50,931 bases of DNA from assembly GCA_016871315.1 (NCBI GenBank), contig VFZE01000044.1, positions 1 through 50,931 on the forward strand, written 5' to 3'. Shown one piece after another: positions 8,578 through 17,632 of this stretch; within the stretch, counting starts at the first letter, position 1; each line of letters starts with the position of its first letter. A model generated the notes under the pieces. It searched no databases. It saw nothing but the letters and a program-made list of their open reading frames with translations, and was not told the DNA's origin. This DNA comes from Acidimicrobiia bacterium (GTDB taxonomy: Bacteria > Acidobacteriota > Terriglobia > Bryobacterales > Bryobacteraceae). A program made the position numbers and the translations under genes.

Positions 8578-8580
8578 CCG

Positions 8581-8889
8581 ATGAACGGCGTCCCCTTATC
8601 CTGGTACCTCATCCTCAGCGCCATCCTCTTCGCCCTCGGCGCAGCCGGGTTCATGATCCGCAAGAACATGATCACCGTCTTCATGTGCATTGAGCTCATG
8701 CTCAACGCCGTGAACCTCTCCTTTGTCGCCTTCTCCCGCCACTTCAAAACCATTGACGGGCAGATCTTCACTTTCTTCGTCATGGTGGTAGCCGCCGCCG
8801 AAGCCGCCGTCGGCCTCGCCATCATCCTCACCGTTTTCCGCAACCGATCCACCCTGCAAGTTGACGACATCGACTCTCTGAGACTGTAA
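8581..8889 (+). CDS. nuoK: NADH-quinone oxidoreductase subunit K
   Basis: Small MrpC-like subunit of the proton-pumping arm: 102 residues, three helices. The second helix contains the conserved glutamate in [17 protein letters not shown]. The third carries the other conserved acidic residue in [17 protein letters not shown]. Length is exactly that of the family. The stop is followed immediately by the nuoL start. Confidence 0.96.
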   Translation: MNGVPLSWYLILSAILFALGAAGFMIRKNMITVFMCIELMLNAVNLSFVAFSRHFKTIDGQIFTFFVMVVAAAEAAVGLAIILTVFRNRSTLQVDDIDSLRL

Positions 8890-10731
8890 ATGCATCATCT
8901 CTGGCTCATTCCCGCTCTCCCGCTGGCCGGCTTTCTCGTGAACGGCCTGTTCGGCCGCCGCCTGCCCAAGGCCATCATCAACGCCGTCGCCGTGGGCAGC
9001 GTCCTGCTCTCCTTCCTCTGGGTGCTCCAGGTCCTGAACGGCCTGATGCCGCTCGAAACCCTCTACGTCGAGCGCTACGCCACCTGGATCGCCTCCGGCT
9101 CTCTCGACATCCCCTATGAGCTCGCCATTGACCGTCTCTCCGCCGTCATGCTCCTGGTGGTCACCGGCGTCGGCCTGCTCATTCACATCTACGCCACCGG
9201 CTACATGTCGCATGAGGACGGCTACTATCGCTTCTTCGCCTACCTCAATCTCTTCATGTTCTTCATGCTCACGCTCGTGCTCGCCAACAACTACCTGCTC
9301 CTGTTCGTCGGCTGGGAAGGCGTCGGCCTGTGCAGTTATCTCTTAATCGGTTTCTACTACCTCAAAAACAGCGCAACCACGGCCGGCAACAAGGCATTCA
9401 TCGTCAACCGAATCGGCGACTTCGGCTTCGCCCTCGCCATCTTCCTCATCTTCATCCAATTCGGCACGCTCGACTTTCCCGCCGTCTTCAGCGCCGCGCA
9501 GCCCCTCCCCGCCGAATCCACAGCCGGTATCCTCACCGCCATCTGCCTCCTGCTCATGGTCGGCGCCGCCGGTAAATCCGCGCAGGTTCCCCTCTACGTC
9601 TGGCTGCCCGACGCCATGGAAGGCCCAACCCCCGTCTCCGCTCTCATCCACGCCGCCACCATGGTCACCGCCGGCGTCTACATGGTCGCCCGCTCCTCCG
9701 CGCTTTACTTGAAGGCCCCTCTCGCCATGGATGTCGTGGCTCTCATCGGACTCCTCACCGCCGTCCTCGCCGCCACCATCGGCATGACCCAGTTCGACAT
9801 CAAGAAGGTCTTCGCCTACTCCACCGTCTCCCAGCTCGGCTACATGTTCCTCGCCCTCGGCGTCGGAGCCTTCTCCGCCGGCATCTTCCACGTCGTCACA
9901 CACGCCTTCTTCAAAGCCCTGCTTTTCCTCGGAGCCGGCAGCGTCATCCACGCCCTCGAAGGCGAACAGGACCTCCGCCACATGGGCGGCCTCCGCAAAA
10001 AAATCCCCATCACCTTCCTTACTCTCGCCTGCGCCTGGGTCGCCATCGCCGGCGTCCCGCCCTTCTCCGGCTTCCACAGCAAGGATGAAATCCTGCTCGC
10101 CGCGCACCACCACGCCCCCTGGATGTACTGGATCGGCGTCGTCACCGCCGGCATCACCGCCTTCTACGTCTCCCGCGCCATGTTCCTCTGCTTCTTCGGC
10201 AAATACCGCGGCCATCATCATCCCCACGAATCGCCCGTCTCCATGTGGGGACCCCTCGCCGTCCTCGCCCTCCTTTCTCTCGGCGGCGGCTACACGCACA
10301 TCCCGCAATTCCTCGCTCCCGTCTTCCCCCTTGCCGAAGGCGCGCATGACTTCACCCTCGTCGCGATCTCGGTCGCCGCCGGACTCACCGGCATCGGCCT
10401 CGCCTGGTTCCTCTACATCGCCAAGCCGGGCCTTGCCGATTCCATCGCTTCCAACCTCGGCGGCCTCTACAAGCTCGTCTATAACAAATACTTCGTCGAC
10501 GAGCTCTACTTCGCCACCATCATCAATCCCGCCATCGCCGGCTCCCGCACCGTGCTCTGGAAATTCCTCGACGCCGGCCTGATCGACGGTACCGTCAACG
10601 GAGCAGGCCACATGGCCCAATGGGTCGGAGCCAAGTGCCGCCGCCTCCAATCCGGCAACATACGAACCTACGCCACCTGGGTCGTCCTCGGAGCCGTCCT
10701 GCTCATCTTCACCATCGGAGGCGTTCGATGA
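8890..10731 (+). CDS. nuoL: NADH-quinone oxidoreductase subunit L (antiporter-like)
   Basis: Distal antiporter-like pump subunit, 613 residues, the normal length, with many predicted helices. The central family block is present: GKSAQVPLYVWLPDAMEGPTP, followed by VSALIHAATMVTAGVY with the key lysine and histidines. The FDIKKVFAYSTVSQLGYM helix and a C-terminal part with the lateral-helix region (YKLVYNKYFVDELY) are also visible. The start abuts the nuoK stop, and the end overlaps nuoM by ATGA. Confidence 0.97.
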   Translation: MHHLWLIPALPLAGFLVNGLFGRRLPKAIINAVAVGSVLLSFLWVLQVLNGLMPLETLYVERYATWIASGSLDIPYELAIDRLSAVMLLVVTGVGLLIHIYATGYMSHEDGYYRFFAYLNLFMFFMLTLVLANNYLLLFVGWEGVGLCSYLLIGFYYLKNSATTAGNKAFIVNRIGDFGFALAIFLIFIQFGTLDFPAVFSAAQPLPAESTAGILTAICLLLMVGAAGKSAQVPLYVWLPDAMEGPTPVSALIHAATMVTAGVYMVARSSALYLKAPLAMDVVALIGLLTAVLAATIGMTQFDIKKVFAYSTVSQLGYMFLALGVGAFSAGIFHVVTHAFFKALLFLGAGSVIHALEGEQDLRHMGGLRKKIPITFLTLACAWVAIAGVPPFSGFHSKDEILLAAHHHAPWMYWIGVVTAGITAFYVSRAMFLCFFGKYRGHHHPHESPVSMWGPLAVLALLSLGGGYTHIPQFLAPVFPLAEGAHDFTLVAISVAAGLTGIGLAWFLYIAKPGLADSIASNLGGLYKLVYNKYFVDELYFATIINPAIAGSRTVLWKFLDAGLIDGTVNGAGHMAQWVGAKCRRLQSGNIRTYATWVVLGAVLLIFTIGGVR

Positions 10732-12236
10732 ACCTGCTCAGCATCCTGTTAATCGTCCCCGCCGCCGGCTTCCTCGCACTGCTCCTCCTCCCACGCGCCC
10801 GCGAAAAGGACGCCCGCCTCCTCGCCCTCATCATCTCCACCGCCGTCTTCCTCGCCTCGCTCGGTTTAATCGGCGCACCCTCCAGTTTTGAGACCAACGT
10901 CGAATGGATCAGCTCCCCCGCCATCCGCTACCACGTCTCGATCGATGGCCTCAGCCTCTGGCTGATCATTCTCTCCACCTTGCTCGTCCCCATCTGCGTC
11001 CTCATCAGCTGGAACTACATCGGCAAGCGCATCAAGGAATTCTACGCCTTCCTCCTCCTGCTTGAATTCGGCCTGATCGGCGTCTTCGCCGCCATGGATC
11101 TCTTCCTGTTCTACGTCTTCTGGGAAGTCACCCTCGTCCCCATGTACTTCTTAATCGGAATCTGGGGACATGAGCGCCGCATCTACGCCACCGTCAAGTT
11201 CTTCCTCTACACCATGGCCGGCTCCGTCCTCATGCTCGTTGCCATCCTCTATCTCTACTCCCGCGCCGGCACTTTCGACTATTCCGTCATCCTCACCCTC
11301 CTCGGCAACGGCCGCCTCACTCTTACCGCCGCCGAACAGCTCCCCCTCTTCCTCGCCTTCTTCGTCGCCTTCGCCATCAAGGTTCCGCTCTGGCCGCTCC
11401 ACACCTGGCTCCCCGACGCCCACGTGGAAGCGCCCAGCGCCGGCTCCGTCATGCTCGCCTCCGTCATGCTCAAGATGGGCACCTACGGCATCGTCCGCTT
11501 CTGCCTTCCCATGTTCGGCAACGCCGCACGCGAATGCGCCCCATACATCGCCGTCCTCGCCATCCTCGGCATCATCATCGGGGCTTTAGTCGCCATGGTC
11601 CAGCCCAACATGAAGAAGCTGGTCGCCTACTCCTCCGTCTCGCACCTCGGCTTCGTCGTCCTCGGAATCTTCAGCTTCACCCAACAGGGCATGGACGGAG
11701 CCGTCTACCAGATGCTCAACCACGGCGTCTCGACAGGCGCCCTCTTCATGCTGGTCGGCTATCTCTACGAGCGCCAGCACTCGCTTGAAATCAAATCCTA
11801 CGGCGGCGTCGCCACCGTCGCCCCCAACCTCGCCATCATCTTCCTCATCACCTCGCTCGCCTCCATCGGCCTGCCCCTGCTCAACAACTTCGTCGGCGAA
11901 TACCTCATCCTCCAGGCCGCCGCCATGGTCGACGTCCGCTGGGCCGTCTTCGCCGCCATCGGCGTCATCCTCTCGGCCTGCTACATGCTCTGGCTCTATC
12001 AGCGCGCCTTCCTCGGCGAAACTCCCGAGGAAGTCCGCTCCCATGTCCATGACCTCAACTTCCGCGAGATGGCCGCCATCGCCCCCCTCGTCATCTTAAT
12101 GGTCTGGATGGGCGTCGCCTCCCAATCCTTCCTGCCCACCATCAGCGCCGCCAACGCCGAGATCCTCCAAAAATCCACCATCAACGTCGAGTACGAAGTA
12201 AAACGCATCCCTGCCGAGACCCATTATGGAGACTAG
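10728..12236 (+). CDS. nuoM: NADH-quinone oxidoreductase subunit M (antiporter-like)
   Basis: Second antiporter-like pump subunit. The open frame begins within nuoL at 10620, but the ATG at 10728 (ATGA overlap with nuoL) gives the expected hydrophobic N-terminus MNLLSILLIVPAAGFLALL and 502 residues. Conserved blocks are the WEVTLVPMYFLIGIWG helix with its glutamate, KVPLWPLHTWLPDAHVEAPSA with the functional lysine, and NMKKLVAYSSVSHLGFV. Its 3' end overlaps the nuoN start by 11 bases. Confidence 0.97.
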   Translation: MNLLSILLIVPAAGFLALLLLPRAREKDARLLALIISTAVFLASLGLIGAPSSFETNVEWISSPAIRYHVSIDGLSLWLIILSTLLVPICVLISWNYIGKRIKEFYAFLLLLEFGLIGVFAAMDLFLFYVFWEVTLVPMYFLIGIWGHERRIYATVKFFLYTMAGSVLMLVAILYLYSRAGTFDYSVILTLLGNGRLTLTAAEQLPLFLAFFVAFAIKVPLWPLHTWLPDAHVEAPSAGSVMLASVMLKMGTYGIVRFCLPMFGNAARECAPYIAVLAILGIIIGALVAMVQPNMKKLVAYSSVSHLGFVVLGIFSFTQQGMDGAVYQMLNHGVSTGALFMLVGYLYERQHSLEIKSYGGVATVAPNLAIIFLITSLASIGLPLLNNFVGEYLILQAAAMVDVRWAVFAAIGVILSACYMLWLYQRAFLGETPEEVRSHVHDLNFREMAAIAPLVILMVWMGVASQSFLPTISAANAEILQKSTINVEYEVKRIPAETHYGD

Positions 12237-13692
12237 CTTCCTCCCCACCGCCGCCGAATACCTGCGCCTCCTGCCAGAGACCATCCTGATCGTCTCCGGC
12301 ACCATCCTCATGATCCTGGAAGGTCTCGCCGGCCCGCGCAACCGCAAGAATCTCTCTCCGCTCGCCATCGCCGCCATCCTCGCCGCCATGGCCGCCACCG
12401 TCGCCGCCGCCGGCAATCCCGGCCCCGCCTTCAACAACATGATCCTCGCCGACGGCTTCGGCGCTTTCTTCCGCATGGTCGTCCTCAGCGCCGGCCTCCT
12501 CGCCGTGCTCTGCTCGTCCTCCTACCTCACCCGCGAAAAAGCCGACTCCGGCGAATACTACGCCCTCCTCCTCTACTCCATGACCGGCCAGTGCCTGCTC
12601 TCGACAGCCAACGAGCTGATCATGGTCTTCATCGGTCTCGAAATCTCCTCCATCGCCACCTACATCCTCGCCGGCTACCTCCGCGACGACGCCCGCAACA
12701 ACGAATCGGCCCTCAAATATTTCCTCCTCGGCTCCTTCGCCACCGCTTTCCTTCTCTACGGCGTCGCCTGGATCTACGGCATCACCGGCTCCACCAACCT
12801 CGAAGAAATCCGCCGCACCCTGCTCAACCCGGAATCCGGCGCATCCCCGCTCCTCACCGGCGTCGCCGCCGCCCTCATGTTCATCGGCTTCGCCTTCAAA
12901 ATCTCCGCCGTCCCCTTCCAGGTCTGGGCCCCTGACGTCTATCAGGGCGCGCCCGCCCCCGTCTCCGCCTTCATGTCCGCCGGACCCAAGGCCGCCGCCT
13001 TCGCCGTCATGCTCCGCGTCTACCTCACCGCCTTCCCCTCCATCGGTGACGGCTGGCAGACCATGATCTGGCTCACCGCCCTCGGCACCATGATCGTCGG
13101 CAACTTCGCCGCCCTCACTCAATCGAACCTCAAACGCATCCTCGCCTACTCCTCCATCGCCCACGCCGGCTACGTGCTGGTCGCCGTCACCGCATACTCG
13201 GACACCGGTACCGCCGCCGCCATGTTTTATCTGGCCGCCTACGCCTTCATGAACATCGGAGCCTTCGCCGTCGTCAGCCACTTCTCCCGCACCGGCGAAA
13301 AATACGTCGAACTCAACGACCTCGCCGGCCTCGCCCAAAAGCAACCAACAACCGCCGCCCTCTTCTCCCTGTTCCTGTTCTCCCTAATCGGCGTCCCCCT
13401 CACCGGCGGCTTCTTCGGCAAGTTCTACATCTTCAAAGCCGCCATCGACTCCGGCCTCATCGGGCTCACCGTCCTCGGTCTGCTCTCGAGCGCCGTCGCC
13501 GCCTTCTACTACCTCCGCATCATCGTCGTCATGTACTTCCACGAACCCGGCGACACCATGGACACCATCACCTCCCCCGCCCCCGGCATCCAAATCGCCC
13601 TCTGGACCTCCGCCCTCGCCACCCTCCTACTCGGCGTCTTCCCCTCCTTCGTCCTCGACTACGCCACTACCTCAGCAGTGCTTGTCCGCTGA
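12226..13692 (+). CDS. nuoN: NADH-quinone oxidoreductase subunit N (antiporter-like)
   Basis: Third antiporter-like pump subunit and last gene of the operon, 488 residues, normal length. Visible are the LIMVFIGLEISSIATYILAG helix with its conserved glutamate, the AFKISAVPFQVWAPDVYQGA block followed by PAPVSAFMSAGPKAAAF, and SNLKRILAYSSIAHAGYVLV. It overlaps nuoM by 11 bases. No clear intrinsic terminator follows; the next 200 bases carry no gene. Confidence 0.97.
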   Translation: METSFLPTAAEYLRLLPETILIVSGTILMILEGLAGPRNRKNLSPLAIAAILAAMAATVAAAGNPGPAFNNMILADGFGAFFRMVVLSAGLLAVLCSSSYLTREKADSGEYYALLLYSMTGQCLLSTANELIMVFIGLEISSIATYILAGYLRDDARNNESALKYFLLGSFATAFLLYGVAWIYGITGSTNLEEIRRTLLNPESGASPLLTGVAAALMFIGFAFKISAVPFQVWAPDVYQGAPAPVSAFMSAGPKAAAFAVMLRVYLTAFPSIGDGWQTMIWLTALGTMIVGNFAALTQSNLKRILAYSSIAHAGYVLVAVTAYSDTGTAAAMFYLAAYAFMNIGAFAVVSHFSRTGEKYVELNDLAGLAQKQPTTAALFSLFLFSLIGVPLTGGFFGKFYIFKAAIDSGLIGLTVLGLLSSAVAAFYYLRIIVVMYFHEPGDTMDTITSPAPGIQIALWTSALATLLLGVFPSFVLDYATTSAVLVR

Positions 13693-13931
13693 CGGGGAGG
13701 GCCTTCATGCAGTCTGTGCAAGAAAGTTCGCGAATCGGAAGACGTGATTATCCCATGGACAAAGGCATACTGTGTCAAATGAAAATAATCATCTCGGGAT
13801 ACTTGGGGCCGGTTCGGACTCTAGACACGGCCGCCCGGTCCGGGTTGAACGCTTAGGCCTTCCCACAAACGGAATTCTAGCCAACCAGTAATCGTGCTGT
13901 ACTCAGCGCTACCCAAGACAATTTGATGAAA
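13693..13931. other. Gene-free stretch after the nuo operon
   Basis: No reading frame with family character, tRNA-like fold or U-tailed hairpin is visible. Plus-strand composition changes from strongly C-rich (nuo) to strongly G-rich (dehydratase gene onward) across this stretch and the adjoining transposase remnant. Confidence 0.5.
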
Positions 13932-14264
13932 TCACGTTGCTCTTTGGCCCTGGTTTTCCAGCAGCAGCGCAATCAATGCTGTCCAAATTTGGATCTTCAG
14001 GGCGTTGGCCGAGGTGCCCACGAAGGTCTTGACACGCAGATTCTGTTTCAACAGCCGAAAAAACTGCTCGATCTGCCAGCGTTGGCGGTACAACTCCGCG
14101 ATGGTGGCGGCGGGCAGCGCCAGATGATTGGTCAGGAAGACGAACTCGCGCTCGTCGTCCGCGTCCCCGAACGTGATGCGGCGGCAGTAGACATCGCGCT
14201 CCTGGCGTGCGTGGGCAGTGAAGCTGATCACTTCGTCGACGCGCACGCCATCGCCTTCGGCGGC
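13932..14264 (-). pseudogene. IS4-type transposase remnant
   Basis: The C-terminal catalytic part of a DDE transposase of the IS4 superfamily is recognisable: REFVFLTNHLALPAATIAEL, then YRQRWQIEQFFRLLKQNLRV (the Y-x2-R-W-x2-E-x-F-F-x3-K signature), then FVGTSANALKIQIWTALIALLL. The frame then ends in a few unrelated residues where about 50 more would be expected. Upstream of about 14264 the homology stops as well, so the RNase H core with the first two aspartates is missing. No terminal inverted repeats were found. This is a dead insertion-sequence fragment. Confidence 0.8.
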
Positions 14265-14343
14265 TCCAGCCGTTGGCAGCAACCCAACGCCAGGCGGCGG
14301 ATTCCAACAGCTCACTAGAGAGGGAGTCAGTTGGCCAGCAACA

Positions 14344-14523
14344 TCGGGAATACTGCAAGGATAGCTGCCGGAAGTCAAGCACAGCCGCGGCCATGCTCTG
14401 AAGCTCTGCGGCACTCCATGGCGCCGCATCACTAGAAGCAAGGTTGATGAGGTCCTGGCGGTGCTCGTACTCATCGAAGAAATCCTCCAAATAAAACGGG
14501 ACGATAGAAGAAGGGCCTGTCAT
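14344..14523 (-). pseudogene. N-terminal fragment resembling a PLP-dependent aminotransferase
   Basis: From an ATG at 14523 a frame reads MTGPSSIVPFYLEDFFDEYE and continues with HRQDLINLASSDAAPWSAAE. This resembles the first 40-60 residues of class I/II aminotransferases ('hr.dlinLasSd..pws..eL'). Similarity ends near 14344, and the transposase remnant follows in another frame. I infer a gene cut by an IS element that later decayed. Without a search the family assignment is tentative. Confidence 0.4.
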
Positions 14524-14593
14524 GGCATAATCATAGCCCGCTGTGTGCGGCGGTGTACCGGAAGCTGGGCAGACGGCTACACTAGAAGGTTCC

Positions 14594-16372
14594 ATGTCTG
14601 AGAAGAAAACCACACGACTGCGCAGCGAGAACTGGTTCAACGATCAGAGCGCGCCGGATGAGACAGCGATCTACATTGAGCGCTATCACAATTACGGGAT
14701 GAGCCGGGCGGAGCTGCAATCGGGTCGGCCGGTGATCGGGATCGCGCAAACGGGCAACGACTTCAGCGCGTGCAACCGGCATTTTCTGGAGCTGTCGCGT
14801 CGGATCCGGGACGGGATCCGCGATGCGGGCGGGCTGGCGTTCGAGTTTCCGGTGCATCCGATTCAGGAGAGCTGCCGGCGGCCGACGGCGGGGCTGGACC
14901 GGAACCTGGCGTATCTGGGACTGGTGGAGGTGCTGTGCGGCTACCCGGTGGACGGCGTGGTGCTGACGACGGGATGCGACAAGACGACGCCGGCGTGCCT
15001 GATGGCGGCGGCGACGGTGAATCTGCCGGCGATCGTGCTGAGCGGGGGTCCGATGATCGACAGCTACTTCAAGGGGAAGCTGGCGGGATCGGGGATGGCG
15101 CTGTGGGAGGCGCGGAGGATGCATGCGGCCGGGGAGATCAACTACGACGAATTGATGGAGATGGTGGTGGCGTCGGTTCCGAGCCCTGGCCATTGCAACA
15201 CGATGGGTACTGCGCTGTCGATGAACTCGCTCGCCGAGGCTCTGGGTATGTCACTGCCGGGCTGCGCGTCGCCGCCGGCTCCCTATGGCGAGCGGGCGCG
15301 GTATGCGTATGAGACGGGCAAGCGGATTGTGGAGATGGTGCGGGAGGATTTGAAGCCTTCGAAGATCCTGACGCGGGAGGCGTTTGAGAATGCGATTTTG
15401 GTGAACACGGCGATCGGGGGTTCGACGAACTGCCCGCCGCACATCAACGCGATCGCGCGGCATATCGGCGTGGAGCTTGCGATCAAGGATTGGGAGACGG
15501 TGGGCTACGACGTTCCGCTGCTGGCCAACATACAGCCGGCAGGGGAGCACTTGGGGGAGAGCTACCATCGCGGCGGCGGGGTGCGGGCGATCTTCGGGGA
15601 GCTGATTCGTGGCGGGCGGATTCACACGGATGCGCTGACGGTGAACGGCAAGACGGTGGGCGAGAATTACCAGGGTTGCGGGACGCTGAATCCGGATTAC
15701 ATCCGGCCGTATGAGAAGCCGATGATGGAGAGGGCGGGGTTTCTGGTGATGTCGGGGAACCTGTTTGATTCTGCGCTGTTGAAGACTTCGGTGATCAGCG
15801 AGGATTTCCGGCGGCGGTTCTTGTCGGCGCCGGGTTCGGAGGATTGCTTCACGGCGCGGGTGATCGTGTTTGACGGGCCGGAGGATTACCGGGCGCGGAT
15901 CAACGATCCTGCGTTGAAGGTGGACGAATCGTGCATGCTGGTGATCCGCGGGTGCGGGCCGGTGGGCTATCCGGGATCGGGCGAGGTGGTGAACATGACG
16001 CCGCCGGATTACCTGGTGAAGAAGGGGGTGCGGATGCTGCCTTGTTTAGGGGATGGGCGGCAGAGCGGGACGTCGGACAGTCCGTCGATATTGAACGTGT
16101 CGCCGGAGTCGGCGGCGGGCGGGAACCTGGCGATTCTGGAGACAGGCGACCAAGTGAAAGTGGATTTGAATACGCGGCGTGTGGACTTGCTGGTGAGCGA
16201 TGAGGAGATTGCGCGGCGGCGGAAGAATCAGAAGCCGGCGGCGATAGTTCACGATTCGCCGTGGCAGGAGCTGTACCGGCTGCACGTGGGGCAGCTGGAG
16301 ACGGGTGCGTGCCTGGAGTTCGCGGTGAAGTATCATGATTTGGCAAAGACGGTGCCACGGCACTCGCATTAG
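14594..16372 (+). CDS. IlvD/Edd-family dehydratase, probably a sugar-acid (pentonate) dehydratase
   Basis: Iron-sulfur dehydratase that removes water from a 2,3-dihydroxy acid. The 592-residue protein has cysteines at 60, 128 and 201 (in GNDFSACNRH, TTGCDKTTPAC and GHCNTMGTA), the three-cysteine [2Fe-2S] arrangement known for L-arabinonate and D-xylonate dehydratases. The RSENWFND N-terminus and VHPIQES also fit that subfamily better than IlvD (branched-chain amino acids) or Edd. Substrate choice between arabinonate, xylonate and related acids cannot be read from sequence. The ATG at 14594 has AAGG upstream; an upstream in-frame start at 14543 lacks support. The DUF3500 gene follows after 16 bases. 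Confidence 0.88.
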   Translation: MSEKKTTRLRSENWFNDQSAPDETAIYIERYHNYGMSRAELQSGRPVIGIAQTGNDFSACNRHFLELSRRIRDGIRDAGGLAFEFPVHPIQESCRRPTAGLDRNLAYLGLVEVLCGYPVDGVVLTTGCDKTTPACLMAAATVNLPAIVLSGGPMIDSYFKGKLAGSGMALWEARRMHAAGEINYDELMEMVVASVPSPGHCNTMGTALSMNSLAEALGMSLPGCASPPAPYGERARYAYETGKRIVEMVREDLKPSKILTREAFENAILVNTAIGGSTNCPPHINAIARHIGVELAIKDWETVGYDVPLLANIQPAGEHLGESYHRGGGVRAIFGELIRGGRIHTDALTVNGKTVGENYQGCGTLNPDYIRPYEKPMMERAGFLVMSGNLFDSALLKTSVISEDFRRRFLSAPGSEDCFTARVIVFDGPEDYRARINDPALKVDESCMLVIRGCGPVGYPGSGEVVNMTPPDYLVKKGVRMLPCLGDGRQSGTSDSPSILNVSPESAAGGNLAILETGDQVKVDLNTRRVDLLVSDEEIARRRKNQKPAAIVHDSPWQELYRLHVGQLETGACLEFAVKYHDLAKTVPRHSH

Positions 16373-16388
16373 CAAGGGAGGGTTGGTC

Positions 16389-17588
16389 ATGAAGCGCTGG
16401 GTCCTGGTTGTGAGTTTTTTCATGCTGCTGGGATTGCTGTATTCGCAGCGGCCGGCGGGAGACCGCGTGGAGCGGTTCCGGACGATGTCGCGCGACGCGG
16501 AGGCGAAGGGGCTGGCGCAGCCGTTCAAGGGCGTGACGACGGACGGGACGCTGGTGGCGGGCCTGTATAAGGTGGAGTCGACAGGCGTTTCGACGGCTCC
16601 TGTGGTGAAGGCGGCGGAAGCGTTTCTTGCGGCGCTGACCCCGGAGCAGCGGAAGAAGACGGAGTTTTCCGTGGATGATGAGGAGTGGCGGAAGTGGATG
16701 AACCAGCATTTCTACCTGCGGCAGGGGGTTGGGTTCAACGAGATGAGCGAGGGGCAGCGGGAGGCGGCCTTCGCGATGTTGCGGGCGTCGTTGAGCGCGC
16801 GCGGGCTGAAGCTGACGCGCGACATCATGCGGCTGAACCACACGCTGGGGGAGATGAACAACGACAATTTCCAGGAGTATGGGGAGTGGCTGTACTGGAT
16901 CACGGTGATGGGAAAACCGTCGGCGAAGGAGCCGTGGGGCTGGCAGATCGACGGGCACCACGTGATCATCAACTACTTTGTGTTGGGGGACCAGGTGGTG
17001 ATGTCGCCGGTGTTTGTCGGCTCCGAGCCGGTGATCGCTTACGAGGGCAAGTACAAGGGCGTGGCGATCATGCAGGACGAGCAGGATATGGGGCACAAGT
17101 TTCTGATGTCGCTGAGCGAGGAGCAGCGGAAGAAGGCGGTGCTGCCGGTGTCGAAGACGGGCAACAACAACGTGGGTGAGGCGTTCAAGGATAACGTGGT
17201 GCTGGATTACGCGGGGGTTCCGGTGGCGGAGCTAACCGCGAGGCAGCGGGAGCAGCTGGTGGCGCTGATTGAGCGGTACGTCGGGAATATGGATGACGGG
17301 CACGCGAAGCTGAAGATGGAGGAGGTGCGGCGGCATCTGGAGAAGACGTTTTTCGCGTGGGTGGGGCAGACGGAGCCGGGCGGGGTTTTCTACTACCGGA
17401 TTCACAGTCCGGTGATTCTGATTGAGTTCGATCACCAGTTGCCGGTGGGGATCCGGCAGCATGTGGAGAATCCGCGGGCACCGACGAGGCAGCATATACA
17501 CGCGGTCGTGCGGACGCCGAACGGGAATGATTACGGGAAGGATCTGCTGCGGCAGCATTATTTGAAGCATCCGCATACGGGGAATTAG
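16389..17588 (+). CDS. Secreted DUF3500-family protein
   Basis: A 399-residue protein with a hydrophobic signal peptide (MKRWVLVVSFFMLLGLLYSQ). The mature part matches the DUF3500 family, whose function is unknown: FLAALTPEQRKK early, then WQIDGHHVIINYFV, GEWLYWITVMG and, near the C-terminus, a histidine-rich IHSPVILIEFDHQ followed by HIHAVVRTPNGNDYG. The start is the ATG at 16389 behind GGGAGGG. It lies 16 bases after the dehydratase gene, probably in one transcript. The histidine-containing motifs suggest metal binding, but this is inference. Confidence 0.85.
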   Translation: MKRWVLVVSFFMLLGLLYSQRPAGDRVERFRTMSRDAEAKGLAQPFKGVTTDGTLVAGLYKVESTGVSTAPVVKAAEAFLAALTPEQRKKTEFSVDDEEWRKWMNQHFYLRQGVGFNEMSEGQREAAFAMLRASLSARGLKLTRDIMRLNHTLGEMNNDNFQEYGEWLYWITVMGKPSAKEPWGWQIDGHHVIINYFVLGDQVVMSPVFVGSEPVIAYEGKYKGVAIMQDEQDMGHKFLMSLSEEQRKKAVLPVSKTGNNNVGEAFKDNVVLDYAGVPVAELTARQREQLVALIERYVGNMDDGHAKLKMEEVRRHLEKTFFAWVGQTEPGGVFYYRIHSPVILIEFDHQLPVGIRQHVENPRAPTRQHIHAVVRTPNGNDYGKDLLRQHYLKHPHTGN

Positions 17589-17632
17589 AGAATTTACAAG
17601 TCTTTCGGGGTTCTGTCTTTAGACTGGTAGTA

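Noticed and set aside
984-13344. Long minus-strand frames opposite the nuo genes (for example 1780-2931, 4567-6033, 9343-10650, 12181-13344)
   Set aside because: They are mirror frames produced by strong C-ending codon use in the nuo genes. Their products are low-complexity Gly/Asp/Glu/Val strings without family motifs, start signals or neighbours.
13790-13870. GC-rich stretch after nuoN considered as a tRNA-like or terminator structure
   Set aside because: No cloverleaf with the T-arm consensus and no stem followed by a U-run could be drawn.
14543-14593. Upstream start of the dehydratase gene (extra 17 residues)
   Set aside because: The extension has no family similarity and no ribosome binding site; the ATG at 14594 gives the normal N-terminus.
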